A stretch of 64,000 nucleotides of DNA from Albula goreensis (Eukaryota; Chordata; Actinopteri; Albuliformes; Albulidae), in NCBI GenBank assembly GCA_022829145.1, contig CM040761.1:312768-376767 (forward strand), written 5' to 3'. Position numbers and translations under genes: made by a program. Below the pieces are notes generated by a model. It ran no database searches, was not told the DNA's origin, and was given only the letters and a program-made list of their open reading frames with translations. This document shows positions 1 through 10,314 of this stretch, one piece after another (within the stretch, counting starts at the first letter, position 1; the number at the start of each line of letters is the position of its first letter).

Positions 1-1539
1 AATGGTTAAATGTATCAGAAGTTGTGGAAGGTTACCTGTTATTTTAGTCATTGTTGTACAATTTTCTTGATTAGCTTGTTTTGTTAGTCGCTAACGAACA
101 CTAGATGGAAATAGTCCTATTCTGCTAGTCAGCTGAGAAACTTTAGATGTTACTGGAATCATATAAGCCAGACAGCAATCGGTTATAGCAAGGCTAGTAG
201 TATCCAGCTAAGCTGTAATGATTTGTTGTTTGTTATAGCCACTTGAGCAACTGATAAGCTGGACACTATTTTAACGCAAAACAAATAGTAATACATCTGA
301 GCATGTTGCAGCACATTGCTGAAGTCAGCTGCTACACAGCTATCATTAGTTTAACTCATTTTAACAGTTGCAGTAGGGTACTTGGTAGTATTTTAATTAA
401 ACAAGCTATCACACAAGGTAGCAATATCGTCTACCATGTTAACATCAGTGAAAAGTGAAGCTGTAGCACAAATCAAAAGACAAAAATCATAAAAAGCATT
501 TTTAATTTAGGTGTTTTTGTTATGTGGAGGCATGTGTCCACATAAACTCTTCTGAATATAAAACTACATCCACATCACTGTGAGGAACCCTTCTGAGAGA
601 CTTTTTCTGAACAGGTGCATCCTGTACATAACCCATACTAGTCATTTGTAAAATTCTTTTGATTTTTTATGATTTTATTGCCCTTTTTCCCAGCCTGTAA
701 CAAAGAACTGCAATTCCATATAGCCTGAGGTGGTACTGTCTTTGATGAGCCTATGCCATTTACTTTTTTACAGTCACTTATAACGTCCTTGAATAATGTA
801 CCTATATTTAAATAGTGTTTGATAACTATTACTTTTAATTGTTGATATTTTGGCTCCTGAGATGTTAGAAAGCTCAACAGGGTAACAGCAATGGCAACAG
901 TGAAGTAAATTGTATTGAACATATGTGAAGTTCATTAGCACACAGCATACTTCATGCATACCCTTGTCAATTGGGGATAATACGGAGGTTGTTTTTGCTC
1001 TTTCGAAAGATATTGCTTCATATAAGGACACATGGTAGGATAGAAGTTTCATTGACCTCTTCTTTTTGAGAAAGTCATATTCAGAAAAATGTCTATGGGA
1101 AGATTACTTGGGGAAAGATACTTCCAGAGTCCAATTTCCACATGCCAATCCTCAGGGCAATAAGTGAAAGTTTTGCTGTACCAGAAGTAACTAACTTTAC
1201 AACTGACTAAATAGGCTTGGTAACCATGCATGGCTTCTCATGGAACCAACAACTTGCAGCAGCTTTCCCGGTGCATTGTGCTGATTAAGGTCCGGAGCCA
1301 CAGTTTCAGTGTCAAATGCAAGAAATTAACCAAGAGCAGCTCTTGTATTTGTAAAATTCTCCCTGCAGGAAAAACCCTGAGCTTGTAACCAGCTCAGCTC
1401 ATTCAGGTTGCATTCCATGGAAAGAAATGCATTCTTTAAAACCCAGATGTTCTTATGTCTGTTCCAGCACCCATCATGCTACAGCATACCCCCCCCGGCT
1501 TCACCAACCTTTCTCTCCCTGCTGTATTGTGCTGTGCAG
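1..1539 (+). other. PHGDH intron sequence, no exon seen
   Basis: AT-rich and without conserved coding similarity or recognisable repeats. By position it is intron upstream of the first visible PHGDH exon. The open frames here are short and have no family features. Confidence 0.6.
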
Positions 1540-1692
1540 GAGCCGCCCAAGGACTGGGCCCTGGTGAACCACCCCAATGTGATCAGCTGCCCCCACCTGG
1601 GAGCCAGCACCAAGGAGGCCCAGGCTCGCTGTGGGCGGGACATTGCCCTGCAGATCGTGGACATGCTGCAGGGCAAGGCGCTGGTGGGAGCG
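1540..1692 (+). CDS. phgdh: PHGDH coding exon with catalytic His
   Basis: Acceptor gctgtgcag, donor GTATGT, 51 whole codons (phase 0 at both ends). Encodes [20 protein letters not shown] and the following helix. The frame upstream is not preserved, so the preceding exon lies outside the window. Confidence 0.93.
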
Positions 1693-4600
1693 GTATGTAT
1701 CAGCTCCACTCTGTCAGCGATGAGCCTGTCCTGGGGAGGGCCCTGCCAGTACAACTAGAGCCAGTACAGGCCCCTCGCTCTGAGGGTGGAGCTATAGCCA
1801 GCACATGCCCCTCCCTCTGAAGGTGGAGCTAGAGGCCGTACAGGACCCTATCTGTGTGGGTGTAGCTACAGCCATTTCAGCTTTGCTGTATATAAAATGC
1901 TTTGGGGTTTCCCTGTAATTTTCGATAATATTTGGAAAACGTAGAAATATCTTCACCCTTATAAAATGTATGCCATTTCCAGGAAAATGTAGGGATGTAT
2001 ACTACGATGATCAACATCAGACTTGGGTATCCATATTCAATTGATGAATCATTGTCAGGATTTTACATGGGTGGAACTGTACATTGAATAGCTGTTACTG
2101 ACTCAGCCTGTGATGAAATGTAAAACATACAATTTGGTGATGTATATGAGATGGTTGGTATTTATTTATTTTTTTGGTACATATATTTATGAATACTGTT
2201 TTTGTATATGAATGCAGGTGAATGCCCAGGTGTTGGCCAGCACATTTTCTGCTGATTCTCACAAGTGGATCCAGCTGGGCGAGGCTCTGGGCTTGGTCCT
2301 GAGGTCCTGTTCTGCTTCTAAACAACCCTACAGTCAAGTGCAGATCACAACCATTGGTAAGGACCCAGACACACTAAAGGAACTAGTGTGCGATAGAATC
2401 AATCTGACAGACCGGGATCCAGACAGTATTTGTCTCAAACTTCTGCTCACAATGAAAAGGCAAAAGTTTGATGAATTTTGCTGTTTGAGGAACTCTGTAA
2501 ACTGTGTTTGTGAGGTCAAGACTGGGTCAATTGTTGCCCTGCTAATGCAGACCTATGGCTAAAGGCCAGTAATTGAGTGACTTTGAGTCCAACACCTGAT
2601 CGCAGGGTTAATTCTACAGCATGAGCCACCCGGAGGCCACGTGAATCGATGTAAAGGACGGATGCTGAATCCAGGCCTTGGTCTCTTGAAGGGCAAATAC
2701 TGTTCAACCTAACCCCTATTTTCTTAACAATTTATCGTAAGCACATAAAAGAAATCAAGGACAAGGAAGAACCTGAAGGCAGAAAAGTTTTGTTTTAAAA
2801 TAAACCATTTTCCTAACAGCATTGAACATAAAAATGAACTAACAACTTTTGTGGATATAGGGAGGTTTACTTCAATGATCATGACATAACTGAAAAATTT
2901 CTCATTCAGTGTTTTTGAGTGCAACAATCTCCTGAATGCACTGTTATGTGTCTTTCTGTTTTTGCTTAATCATGTCAGGTACAGTTGCATACCTCCGATC
3001 TTCACAGGTGAAATGCCTCCATGGGAAAAAACCATCACTTACATTCACTGAGCATTTTATTAGGTTCACTATACTAATACTGGGTAGAGCCTCCCCTTGC
3101 TCTCAAAACAGCCTCAATTCTTCATGGCATGTATTTCGCAAGATGTCGGAAATATTCCTGTGAAATTCTGGTCCATGTTGATATGATTGCATCACACAAT
3201 TCCTGCAGATCTGTCAGGTGCACTTTCATGCTGCGAATCTCCCATTCTGTTGCATTCAGATCCGGTGACTGGGAAGGCCACTGAAGAAGAATGAACTTAT
3301 TGTCATGTTCATGAAGCATTTGCAGCAGTTGGAGATGATTTTGCTTTGTGACATGATGTATTACCATGCTTGAAGTAGCTATTAGAAGATGTGTGTATTG
3401 TGGCCATGAAGGGATGCACATGGTCAGCAACAATACTCAAATAGACTGTAGCATTCAAGCGAAGAATTATTGGGATTAACAGGCCCAAAGTGTGCCAAGA
3501 AAACATTCCCCACACCATTACACCACTTTCACCAGTCTGGACTGTTAACACAAGGTGGGTTAGTTCCATGGATTCATGCTGTTGGTGCTAAATTCTTACC
3601 CCACCATCTGTGTGCCTCAACAGAAATCAAGATTCATTAGACCAAGCTATGTTTTTCCAGTCTTCCATTGTCCAGTTTTGATGAGCCTGTGCCCACTGCA
3701 GCCTCAGCTTTCTGTTCTTGACTGACAGAAGGGGAACCCGACATGGTCTTCTGCTGTTGTGCATTCTGAGATGCTTTTCTGCTCACCACAATTGTACAGA
3801 GTGGTTATTTGAGTTACCGAAGCCTTTCTGGCAGCTCGAACCAGTCTGGCCAGTCTGTTTTTTGCTCCATTCTGAGTAAACTCTAGAAAATGTTGTGTGT
3901 GAAAATCCCTAGAGATCAGCAGTTGACTGCCGACTGGCACCAACAATCATGCCATGGTCAATCACTGACATTTTTCCCCATTCTGATGGTTGATGTGAAA
4001 ATTACCTGAAGCTGCTGGGCTGTATCTGCATGATTTTATTCATTGCACTTCTGACACATGATTGGCTGATTAGATAATTGCATGAATGAGTAGGTGTACA
4101 GGTGTTCCTAATAAAGTGTTCAGTGAGTGTATATTTATTCAGTGTTGATTAAATTGCCCATTAATTTAAAATTTTCGTTGTTAGTCCTCAAGATGTGTTC
4201 TGATCTACCACATGGAAGCAGGACGGCCCTTTTGCTGATTGCCAGAGGCATGATCTAAGCTTTCTAAGCATTTTTATCCGTGTATTTATGTATTACTAGT
4301 ACGTATTGATTAAAAAGTCAGTTGTCAGTGGCCATCAAAAAATAAACTGAATGGTAATTGAGATTTAATTGCGTAGAATTGTCACTCGTTGGTACTGATC
4401 CAGTCCTATCCATGTGTTGAATGAAACCTGTAAAAGATTTGAGAGTAACATAAGTGTGCTGCTCAGGAGAGAGGCTGAAGAGCTGCGGTGGGCTGCTGGG
4501 CTCGGCGGTCATGGTGGGCCTGCTGAAGGACAGTGCCAGGAACCGCCCCAACCTGGTGAATGTGCTGAGCCTGGCTCAGGAGGCGGGCATCACGGTATGG

Positions 4601-6531
4601 CACCCTCTGCAGGTCTGGACGTTTATCTGTGCTGATGTTGGTGTTGAAATCACATTTCATTAATAAATGTAGTGATTAGCCCTTGCCATCTCCAAAGCTA
4701 TATCTCACTTAATGTATCCCTAAGCATTGTTTTTGACTGGACATTAGAAAGATTTGGATAAGTTCAAAAATGACAGAACATATGAGGACACACACCCACA
4801 ATAGTGCACATAACATGAGTTATATGTGCCCCTTCACATCTGCACAAGTGTTTTTTTTTTTTTTTTTTTTTTTTTTTAGTTTAAAGGTCCTAATACCCTG
4901 TTAACCTGATACCCTGCAGGTAACTACGGACAATATCTCTGACAGCGGAGACCAGGCATTGGCCCAAAGCATTTGTGTGGTGGAGATCTCAGCCAATGGG
5001 ACGAGTTGTAAGGCAATCGGCTCAGTCCATGGGGAGGCCCCTGTCCTACTGGAACTCAATGGCTGCCCCTTCCGACAGCCAGTCCCCCTCTCTGGCAACC
5101 TGCTGCTCTTCAGGGCCCCGGCCTCCCCCCAGAATCTGCCCAACATAGCCGGTGAGACCGCTTCTCTTCCTCTGGCCTCTGACCCCTGTCAGTCTCAGAG
5201 AGAATAATAGTGGCTTAGTCCATTGGGATGTGTGGTCTCATCACCATAGTGCCCTCTCCTGGCTGACCAAACATTTGAATAGATGCAGGAACTTTGTATG
5301 TGTGGGGAAAAAATATTTTGGGTTCTGAGATGACAGAAATTATGTAAATGGTGTTGTATCTGCTGCATGAAAAAGAAACTACAGCTAGTTGTCAAGTGAT
5401 TTAGAGTTAACACGTGTGCTCGGCTTCTTCCTCCAGAGTCTGGAAGAGCGCTCAGTGGACTGGTCTATGACAGCTCAAATCAGTTTAGGGGAAAAACCAG
5501 TTTGGGGCTAAAAGGAATATCTCTGAAGCTCTATAATAGTGCAATTTTTTTTTTTTTGATAGGTTTGGATAGTGTTGTTGAATTTCGTAAGAAGCCACCA
5601 AGTAGTTTGGCCAGGCATGAGAAGATTATTGGATGAGTACTAATCTAAAATGGCTTGGGAATATGTGAGGCAGTGAGCTTTAGAGTGCACATACTCGTTT
5701 CCAGTTTGAAATCGGCAGAGGAACTGTTTTTTTTATATTCATATTTGCAGAGCATGTCATGTGGTCCAGCATGAATCTGATTATAACTGATTATGTCCTG
5801 AATGCTGGAAAACCACACCAATGACAGTCTGGAAGAAGCCCAAACCAGGGAGAGCAAGCTGCTGTCTGCCATAATTGATAATGTTGCAGACACTGTAGCT
5901 GCAATAAGGAAGTCTGCCTGGTTATGGCTGCCCTGCTAATTTCATAGCCTTAGCTGGACTGGTCACTGCTACACTGTCAATGACGTAGCCTTAGCTGGAC
6001 TGGTTATGACTATGCTGCTAATGTCATAGATGTATCTGGGCTAGTACTCTGCTGGGCCTGTAAAGAAGATAGCTGTGGTGCATCACCAGGAAAGATACCC
6101 AGCACCTGGTGATGACTGTGGGTCCTGGACTTAAAGCAGTCATTGATTGCAAGGGATATGTGACCAAATATTAAATATGGTGACCTCTAGTTTAACTTGT
6201 CCTATTACTTAAGGTTCCCTTAAATTGAGGGACTATATGTGTGAGGCTGACATAATTAGAGTGGTGGAGTCTGGGCCTGACACAGTGCTGAATACTCTGT
6301 AGGCTGTAGGTAAATGTGACAATTCAATGGGCTGAATTGGCTGTTGTGCTGATGATGTTTCTCTCTTGTCTCTCAGGTGTTGTGGCAGCTGCTGGTGTGG
6401 GGGCAGAATGGTTCAGTGCCTCAGCGGCCTCTAGTGGTGATCAGTGGTACTGCGTGGGGATGTCCGCTCCCTTGGGGGACCTGGGCTCTGTGAAACGCTT
6501 GGTGAAAGAGGCCACACAACTCCATGTGTAG
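1540..6531 (+). CDS. phgdh: PHGDH, D-3-phosphoglycerate dehydrogenase, 3' part (five last coding exons)
   Basis: Oxidises 3-phosphoglycerate to 3-phosphohydroxypyruvate with NAD+, the first step of the cytosolic serine pathway. Coding exons: 1540-1692, 2218-2356, 4467-4594, 4920-5151 and 6377-6531. They join in frame (807 nt, 268 residues plus TAG) and every intron is GT-AG. The first exon carries the conserved stretch [10 protein letters not shown], whose His is the catalytic acid/base residue (His283 in human numbering, from memory). Later exons match the substrate-lobe end, the intervening regulatory domain (motif [11 protein letters not shown]) and the C-terminal ACT-like domain ([10 protein letters not shown]). 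Catalytic Arg and Glu and the Rossmann NAD site would be in exons left of the window; none was found in 1-1539. The C terminus ends a few residues short of the human form. Identification is confident from the collinear match across five exons. Confidence 0.95.
1741..1872 (+). repeat. Short tandem repeat in PHGDH intron
   Basis: About three degenerate units of roughly 46 bp, each containing a variant of GGTGGAGCTA and CCCCTC, just after the 1540-1692 exon. Confidence 0.5.
2218..2356 (+). CDS. phgdh: PHGDH coding exon, VNAQVLAS...
   Basis: Acceptor aatgcag, donor GTAAGG, 139 nt, ends after one base of a codon. Matches the human segment beginning VVNAQALTSAF. An open frame continues into the intron but loses all similarity after the donor. 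Confidence 0.92.
3042..4129 (-). mobile_element. Tc1/mariner-type transposon, decayed, in PHGDH intron
   Basis: 1,088 bp between TA dinucleotides (3040-3041 and 4130-4131). The ends are inverted repeats: CATTCACTGAGCATTTTATT on the left and the complement of AATAAAGTGTTCAGTGAGTG on the right. The minus strand carries broken pieces of a DDE transposase, including [16 protein letters not shown] (the DxNPIE-type block with the Glu changed) and VMVWGMFSW. Several frameshifts and stops make it non-functional. This family is common in fishes and frogs. Confidence 0.88.
4467..4594 (+). CDS. phgdh: PHGDH coding exon, [11 protein letters not shown]...
   Basis: Acceptor gctgctcag, donor GTATGG, 128 nt. 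It enters with two bases of a Gly codon and ends on a codon boundary. Corresponds to human SPAVIVGLLKEAS and the following helix. Confidence 0.92.
4920..5151 (+). CDS. phgdh: PHGDH coding exon, regulatory-domain part
   Basis: Acceptor accctgcag, donor GTGAGA, 232 nt (77 codons plus one base). Encodes [12 protein letters not shown] through LPNIAG, matching the human segment that ends in MLPTMIG. A 27-nt T run (4851-4877) lies about 40 bp upstream of the acceptor. Confidence 0.93.
5930..6035 (+). repeat. Tandem repeat of about two units in PHGDH intron
   Basis: The segment CATAGCCTTAGCTGGACTGG recurs about 55 bp later as GTAGCCTTAGCTGGACTGG, followed by a weaker third copy. The rest of this 1.2-kb intron shows nothing recognisable. 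Confidence 0.5.
6377..6531 (+). CDS. phgdh: PHGDH last coding exon with TAG stop
   Basis: Acceptor tctctcag. Encodes the ACT-like C terminus with [20 protein letters not shown] and ends LHV-TAG at 6529-6531. Human continues a few residues further (FQFHF). Confidence 0.93.
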
Positions 6532-6718
6532 ACACCTGAGAGGAGCTACCACTGCAGTCCCGAATATTAATTTTAGATTACACAACGTCTTGTCTATTAA
6601 CGATTACTGAATGAGCATTTATGTGGGGTTGACTTGTAGAACTTTAACGTCCTAACTGTAGAAGTCACTTTTTTTGCTTTCTTCAAGCCACTTAACATGT
6701 TAGTCTCAGTTCTGAGGT

Positions 6719-6724
6719 AATAAA
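6719..6724 (+). promoter_or_regulatory. Poly(A) signal of PHGDH
   Basis: AATAAA about 190 nt after the PHGDH stop codon, the first such hexamer in the 3' UTR. Confidence 0.6.
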
Positions 6725-7799
6725 ATCAAAATAACAAAGAAATGTGCTATCCTGTGATTGTATACTCATTATTTAAGAATTGAATTCCTTCAAGCAACAT
6801 GGATTTCGTAAATGTACAGCACTACACCTTCACACTGTCCAGCACCCAGGTATTGCTGACACAAGTTACTCCTCCTCCCACAGCTAGCCCAAGTTCCTAT
6901 GGTAATAATGACATATTTTGGACTGTTCCATTGACTTGACTGATCCATTGTGGTGTTTGTGTGGTGGGTTTTGACATGTGTATACTTTACTCAGAGGTGG
7001 AACTTTGAGGGTTAATTAAGAATCAGAAAACATGTTCGGGGAGAAATAATTCCTGTTATTGCTGTACCTTTGTAATTCACATTTGAATCCGTTTTGATAA
7101 GCTGGTTTTGACCCATATATCATTTTATTTGATCTCAGTTTATATACCGTGTACCTCGTAAAACAAAATACGCACATAATACGCTAAATAGAATTTATTC
7201 TTTGAGAAGTTTCATTTTTAGTATATTAGCATTTGTGTAATTTTCAGTTAATATAGCGTATATCTAGTTTTATTCCAATTACTTGCAGTCCCATGTTAGG
7301 TTATGCGGTGCATGTAATCCATAGTAGGATTAGATTGAGAACGTAAAGGGAAGCCTGGACACGGGTGAGTGCGAATCAATGTAGCGTAAGTGTTTCCAGC
7401 GCAGGTGCTTTCTTCGCAGAGTATCAGAGCTAACTCTTCTCAAATAAATGTGAGATTCCCGCGTGCCGCTGGACCTCTTCAAAATCCAGAATATCTGATG
7501 GAAGACACTAGAAGTGATTCGTAATGATCTGTTAGGTTGAGCCTCAATATGCGTTCCCGGATGTAGAACATGACAGTTGGTGTTGGTGTTGAGTCTACCC
7601 CGGACGGGCTATTAATATCTGAAAAGCTGTCGAAAATGAGCGGTACGAGTGACGGGTGAGACCTGCTTGTAACCATCAACCACTACAAAAATAGGACAGT
7701 GCTACCCACATTCAAAGAAAGCAACAGGACTGTGCTCTGGAAATTAGCAATCTGAACATTTGGACTGCAACGTGCTCTTTACGTTACTTAAGCGCTATA
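6725..7799. other. Intergenic PHGDH-KLHL23, no gene seen
   Basis: No conserved coding similarity. The stretch from about 7300 is richer in CpG than its surroundings and may be the KLHL23 promoter side, but no TATA box or other decisive element was seen. Confidence 0.4.
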
Positions 7800-7876
7800 C
7801 GTTTCTGTCCTCCGAAAAGTAGCCTATTGTTAGTTGTGGTCTTTGTACCTTATGTAGCCCGTACGGAGCAGAGCAG
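7800..7876 (+). other. klhl23: Candidate 5' noncoding exon of KLHL23 (3' end only)
   Basis: A strong donor, GAGCAG|GTGAGT, ends at 7876. It could splice to an acceptor, ggtttacag, at 8961-8969, 123 bp before the KLHL23 ATG. The left boundary is arbitrary. This rests on splice-site appearance only. Confidence 0.25.
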
Positions 7877-9092
7877 GTGAGTGTGGTTATTGACTGACAA
7901 AAGAGAATTCGTGTGTCTGTGTGTAGAGTAATTCTGAGATCATTTGTTATTATTATTTACAGTACCGACAAGGTTAAGGTTGTCAGATGAAGCTGTATGA
8001 ATCTAATACATATTCTGGATTAATTAAAAAATAAAACACTACAGACCTTTATGTCAACTGAAAAACAGTTGTAAATACCATAATATTACATTTTTGAAAC
8101 TTGCACACTCCGCTGACAGCAGTTTTGCACAGAGGGGTAAGAATCGTTTTTAACTGTACTTTTAAACTTCAATAGCCAGTAGCCCACAACTGTCTGAAGT
8201 GCGGCATTCTGCAGTAACAAACTGACTTACAATCTAATGGCATTGATAAGTAGCCTCGGGAAGTGTTCAGATAAGGTCAATGCTACTCAAAGACGTGCAA
8301 TCAGTTACTTAAGTTTCACATTCTTTTGCTGTCTAGAGTATGTAATGAGGGCTCATTCGGTTAAAATAAAAAATAAAATGTATGGTGATTGTATTTTTTT
8401 TTCTCTTTTGATTACATTCTCTCTTGTTTATGGCTTTGACAAAGATTTAATAGGATTTCAATCTAAAATAAATCAAAATACAGGTAATCCCTAAGGGGAT
8501 CCATTCTTTCACCCATAAGTGTGCTTCACTTTTTGTGATGGTTGTTTGAAAATAATGCATTCATTGTTCAAATGTGCAAATAATTTAATATTCTACGAGG
8601 AAGCCTGAGTTGTTCCATATGTATGCAACTAGAGGATAGTGGGTAGTCCTTTCATAATCCTCTTTGTTCTAAACCAATTTAGTTTTATATTATTTACAAA
8701 AAGAATTATCTACTTTTTTATACTTAGTGTAGACATAAGCCATTAGCATGGATGTTAGTGAAGTTAGCAAATTTGCATCAGTGATAAGTGAAAGCTTCAT
8801 AACTCATAACTGAGTTATGAACCCATTTTTTATGTTTTTTACCAAGAGACAGTGTGATTGCCTTTCAGATTAATGTTTGCCTTTTGCATTCAAACTAGAT
8901 ATTGAAAATGAAGTAGATGAATGTAATTCATGTAATTAGAATGCTACTTCTGCTTTGTTCGGTTTACAGGTCAGACTGTCACATGTTCTGCTGCATCATA
9001 ACACCCTAATTCTGAGATGAGGTTTCCAGTAACCACAGCATGTAAAGTATTCTGTTAGGCACTTATGACACAGAACAATTCTTGCAGCCACA

Positions 9093-10314
9093 ATGTCAGC
9101 AAAAGGACAGGAAAGCTACACATATGATTTCTGTGATACAAGCCACCCAGCAGAACTCCTGGCTGCCCTAAGGGGGTTCTACATGGAGGGGCTGTTTACA
9201 GATGTCACACTGCAGAGCGGAACAGGACGCACATTCTGCTGCCACAGAGCTGCGCTGGCTGCAGGCAGCCTGTACTTCAGGGTCATGTTCACTGCGGATA
9301 TGCGTGAGCGCTCAGACAGCCTGGTCCAGCTTACAGGGATGGATGGAGAGACTCTGTCTGCCTTGGTGGACTATGTCTACACGGGCCACGTGAACATCAC
9401 GCAGGCCAGCGTGCAGAATCTGCTGGAGGCTGCTGACCTTCTCCAGTTTGGCTCAGTTAAGCTGGCATGCGAGGAGTTTCTGGTCCGTTTCCTGGATGTG
9501 GACAACTGCCTGGGCATGCACTCCTTTGCCGAGATTCACCACTGCCCATTGCTGGAGCGTGAGGCTCGTAGGGTCATGCTGAGCAGCTTCAAGGAGCTCA
9601 CTGATCAGGAGGAGTTCCTCAATGTGGACCTCAAAAAGCTGCAGTCTATCCTGTCCATGGAGAGCATTGTCACATGGGCAGAGGAGGTTCTGCTGGAGGC
9701 TGTGGTTAAGTGGGTTAGCCATGATGTGCCAGCCCGCATCCACTGCATTCAGCACCTGCTGCCATGCATTCAGCTGGACTTTGATGAGAAGTACTTCAGG
9801 AAGGTCCTGGACAAGCAAGTGCAGAGCCTGCAGGGTTACACAGATGTGTGCTTACTGATCTTAAATTCTGTGAAATGCAACAGAAAGAACATCACAGAAA
9901 GTTGCAGGAAACTGGCATCCAGTATGTTCATAATTGGAGGATACTACTGGCACCCACTGTCAGAGGTTTACCAGTGGGATCCAGTCACCAGTACCTGGGA
10001 GAGTGGGCAGGACATGCCAGATCACACCAGGGAGAGCTACAGTGTCTCATTGCTGGGGCCAAATATTTATGTGACTGGAGGCTACAGAACAAACACTGTG
10101 GAGGCCTTGGACACAGTGTGGATTTACAACACGGAGTGTGGAGACTGGACAGAGGGCTGCCCGATGTTAAATGCCAGATACTACCACTGCTCAGTGGCCC
10201 TGCATGGCTGCATCTATGCTTTGGGGGGCTACAGGGGGGGCGCCCCTGCACAGGAAGCTGAGCTCTATGACCCTCTGAAAAGGAAATGGTTCCCTGTAGC
10301 CAATATGATCCAAG
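9093..10314 (+). CDS. klhl23: KLHL23 coding exon 1 (BTB, BACK, first Kelch repeats)
   Basis: Starts MSAKGQESYTYDF and ends NMIQ plus one base at donor GTATGA. The open frame runs on to 10436, but the residues after NMIQ lose kelch similarity, so the donor at 10315 is chosen. Confidence 0.95.

Noticed and set aside
2357-2562. Extension of the PHGDH exon into the following open frame
   Set aside because: Similarity to PHGDH ends at the donor, and the next exon joins in phase only from 2356.
7479-7679. 66-codon minus frame in the PHGDH-KLHL23 interval as PHOSPHO2 or another gene
   Set aside because: No phosphatase motif and no similarity; probably chance in a CpG-richer promoter region.
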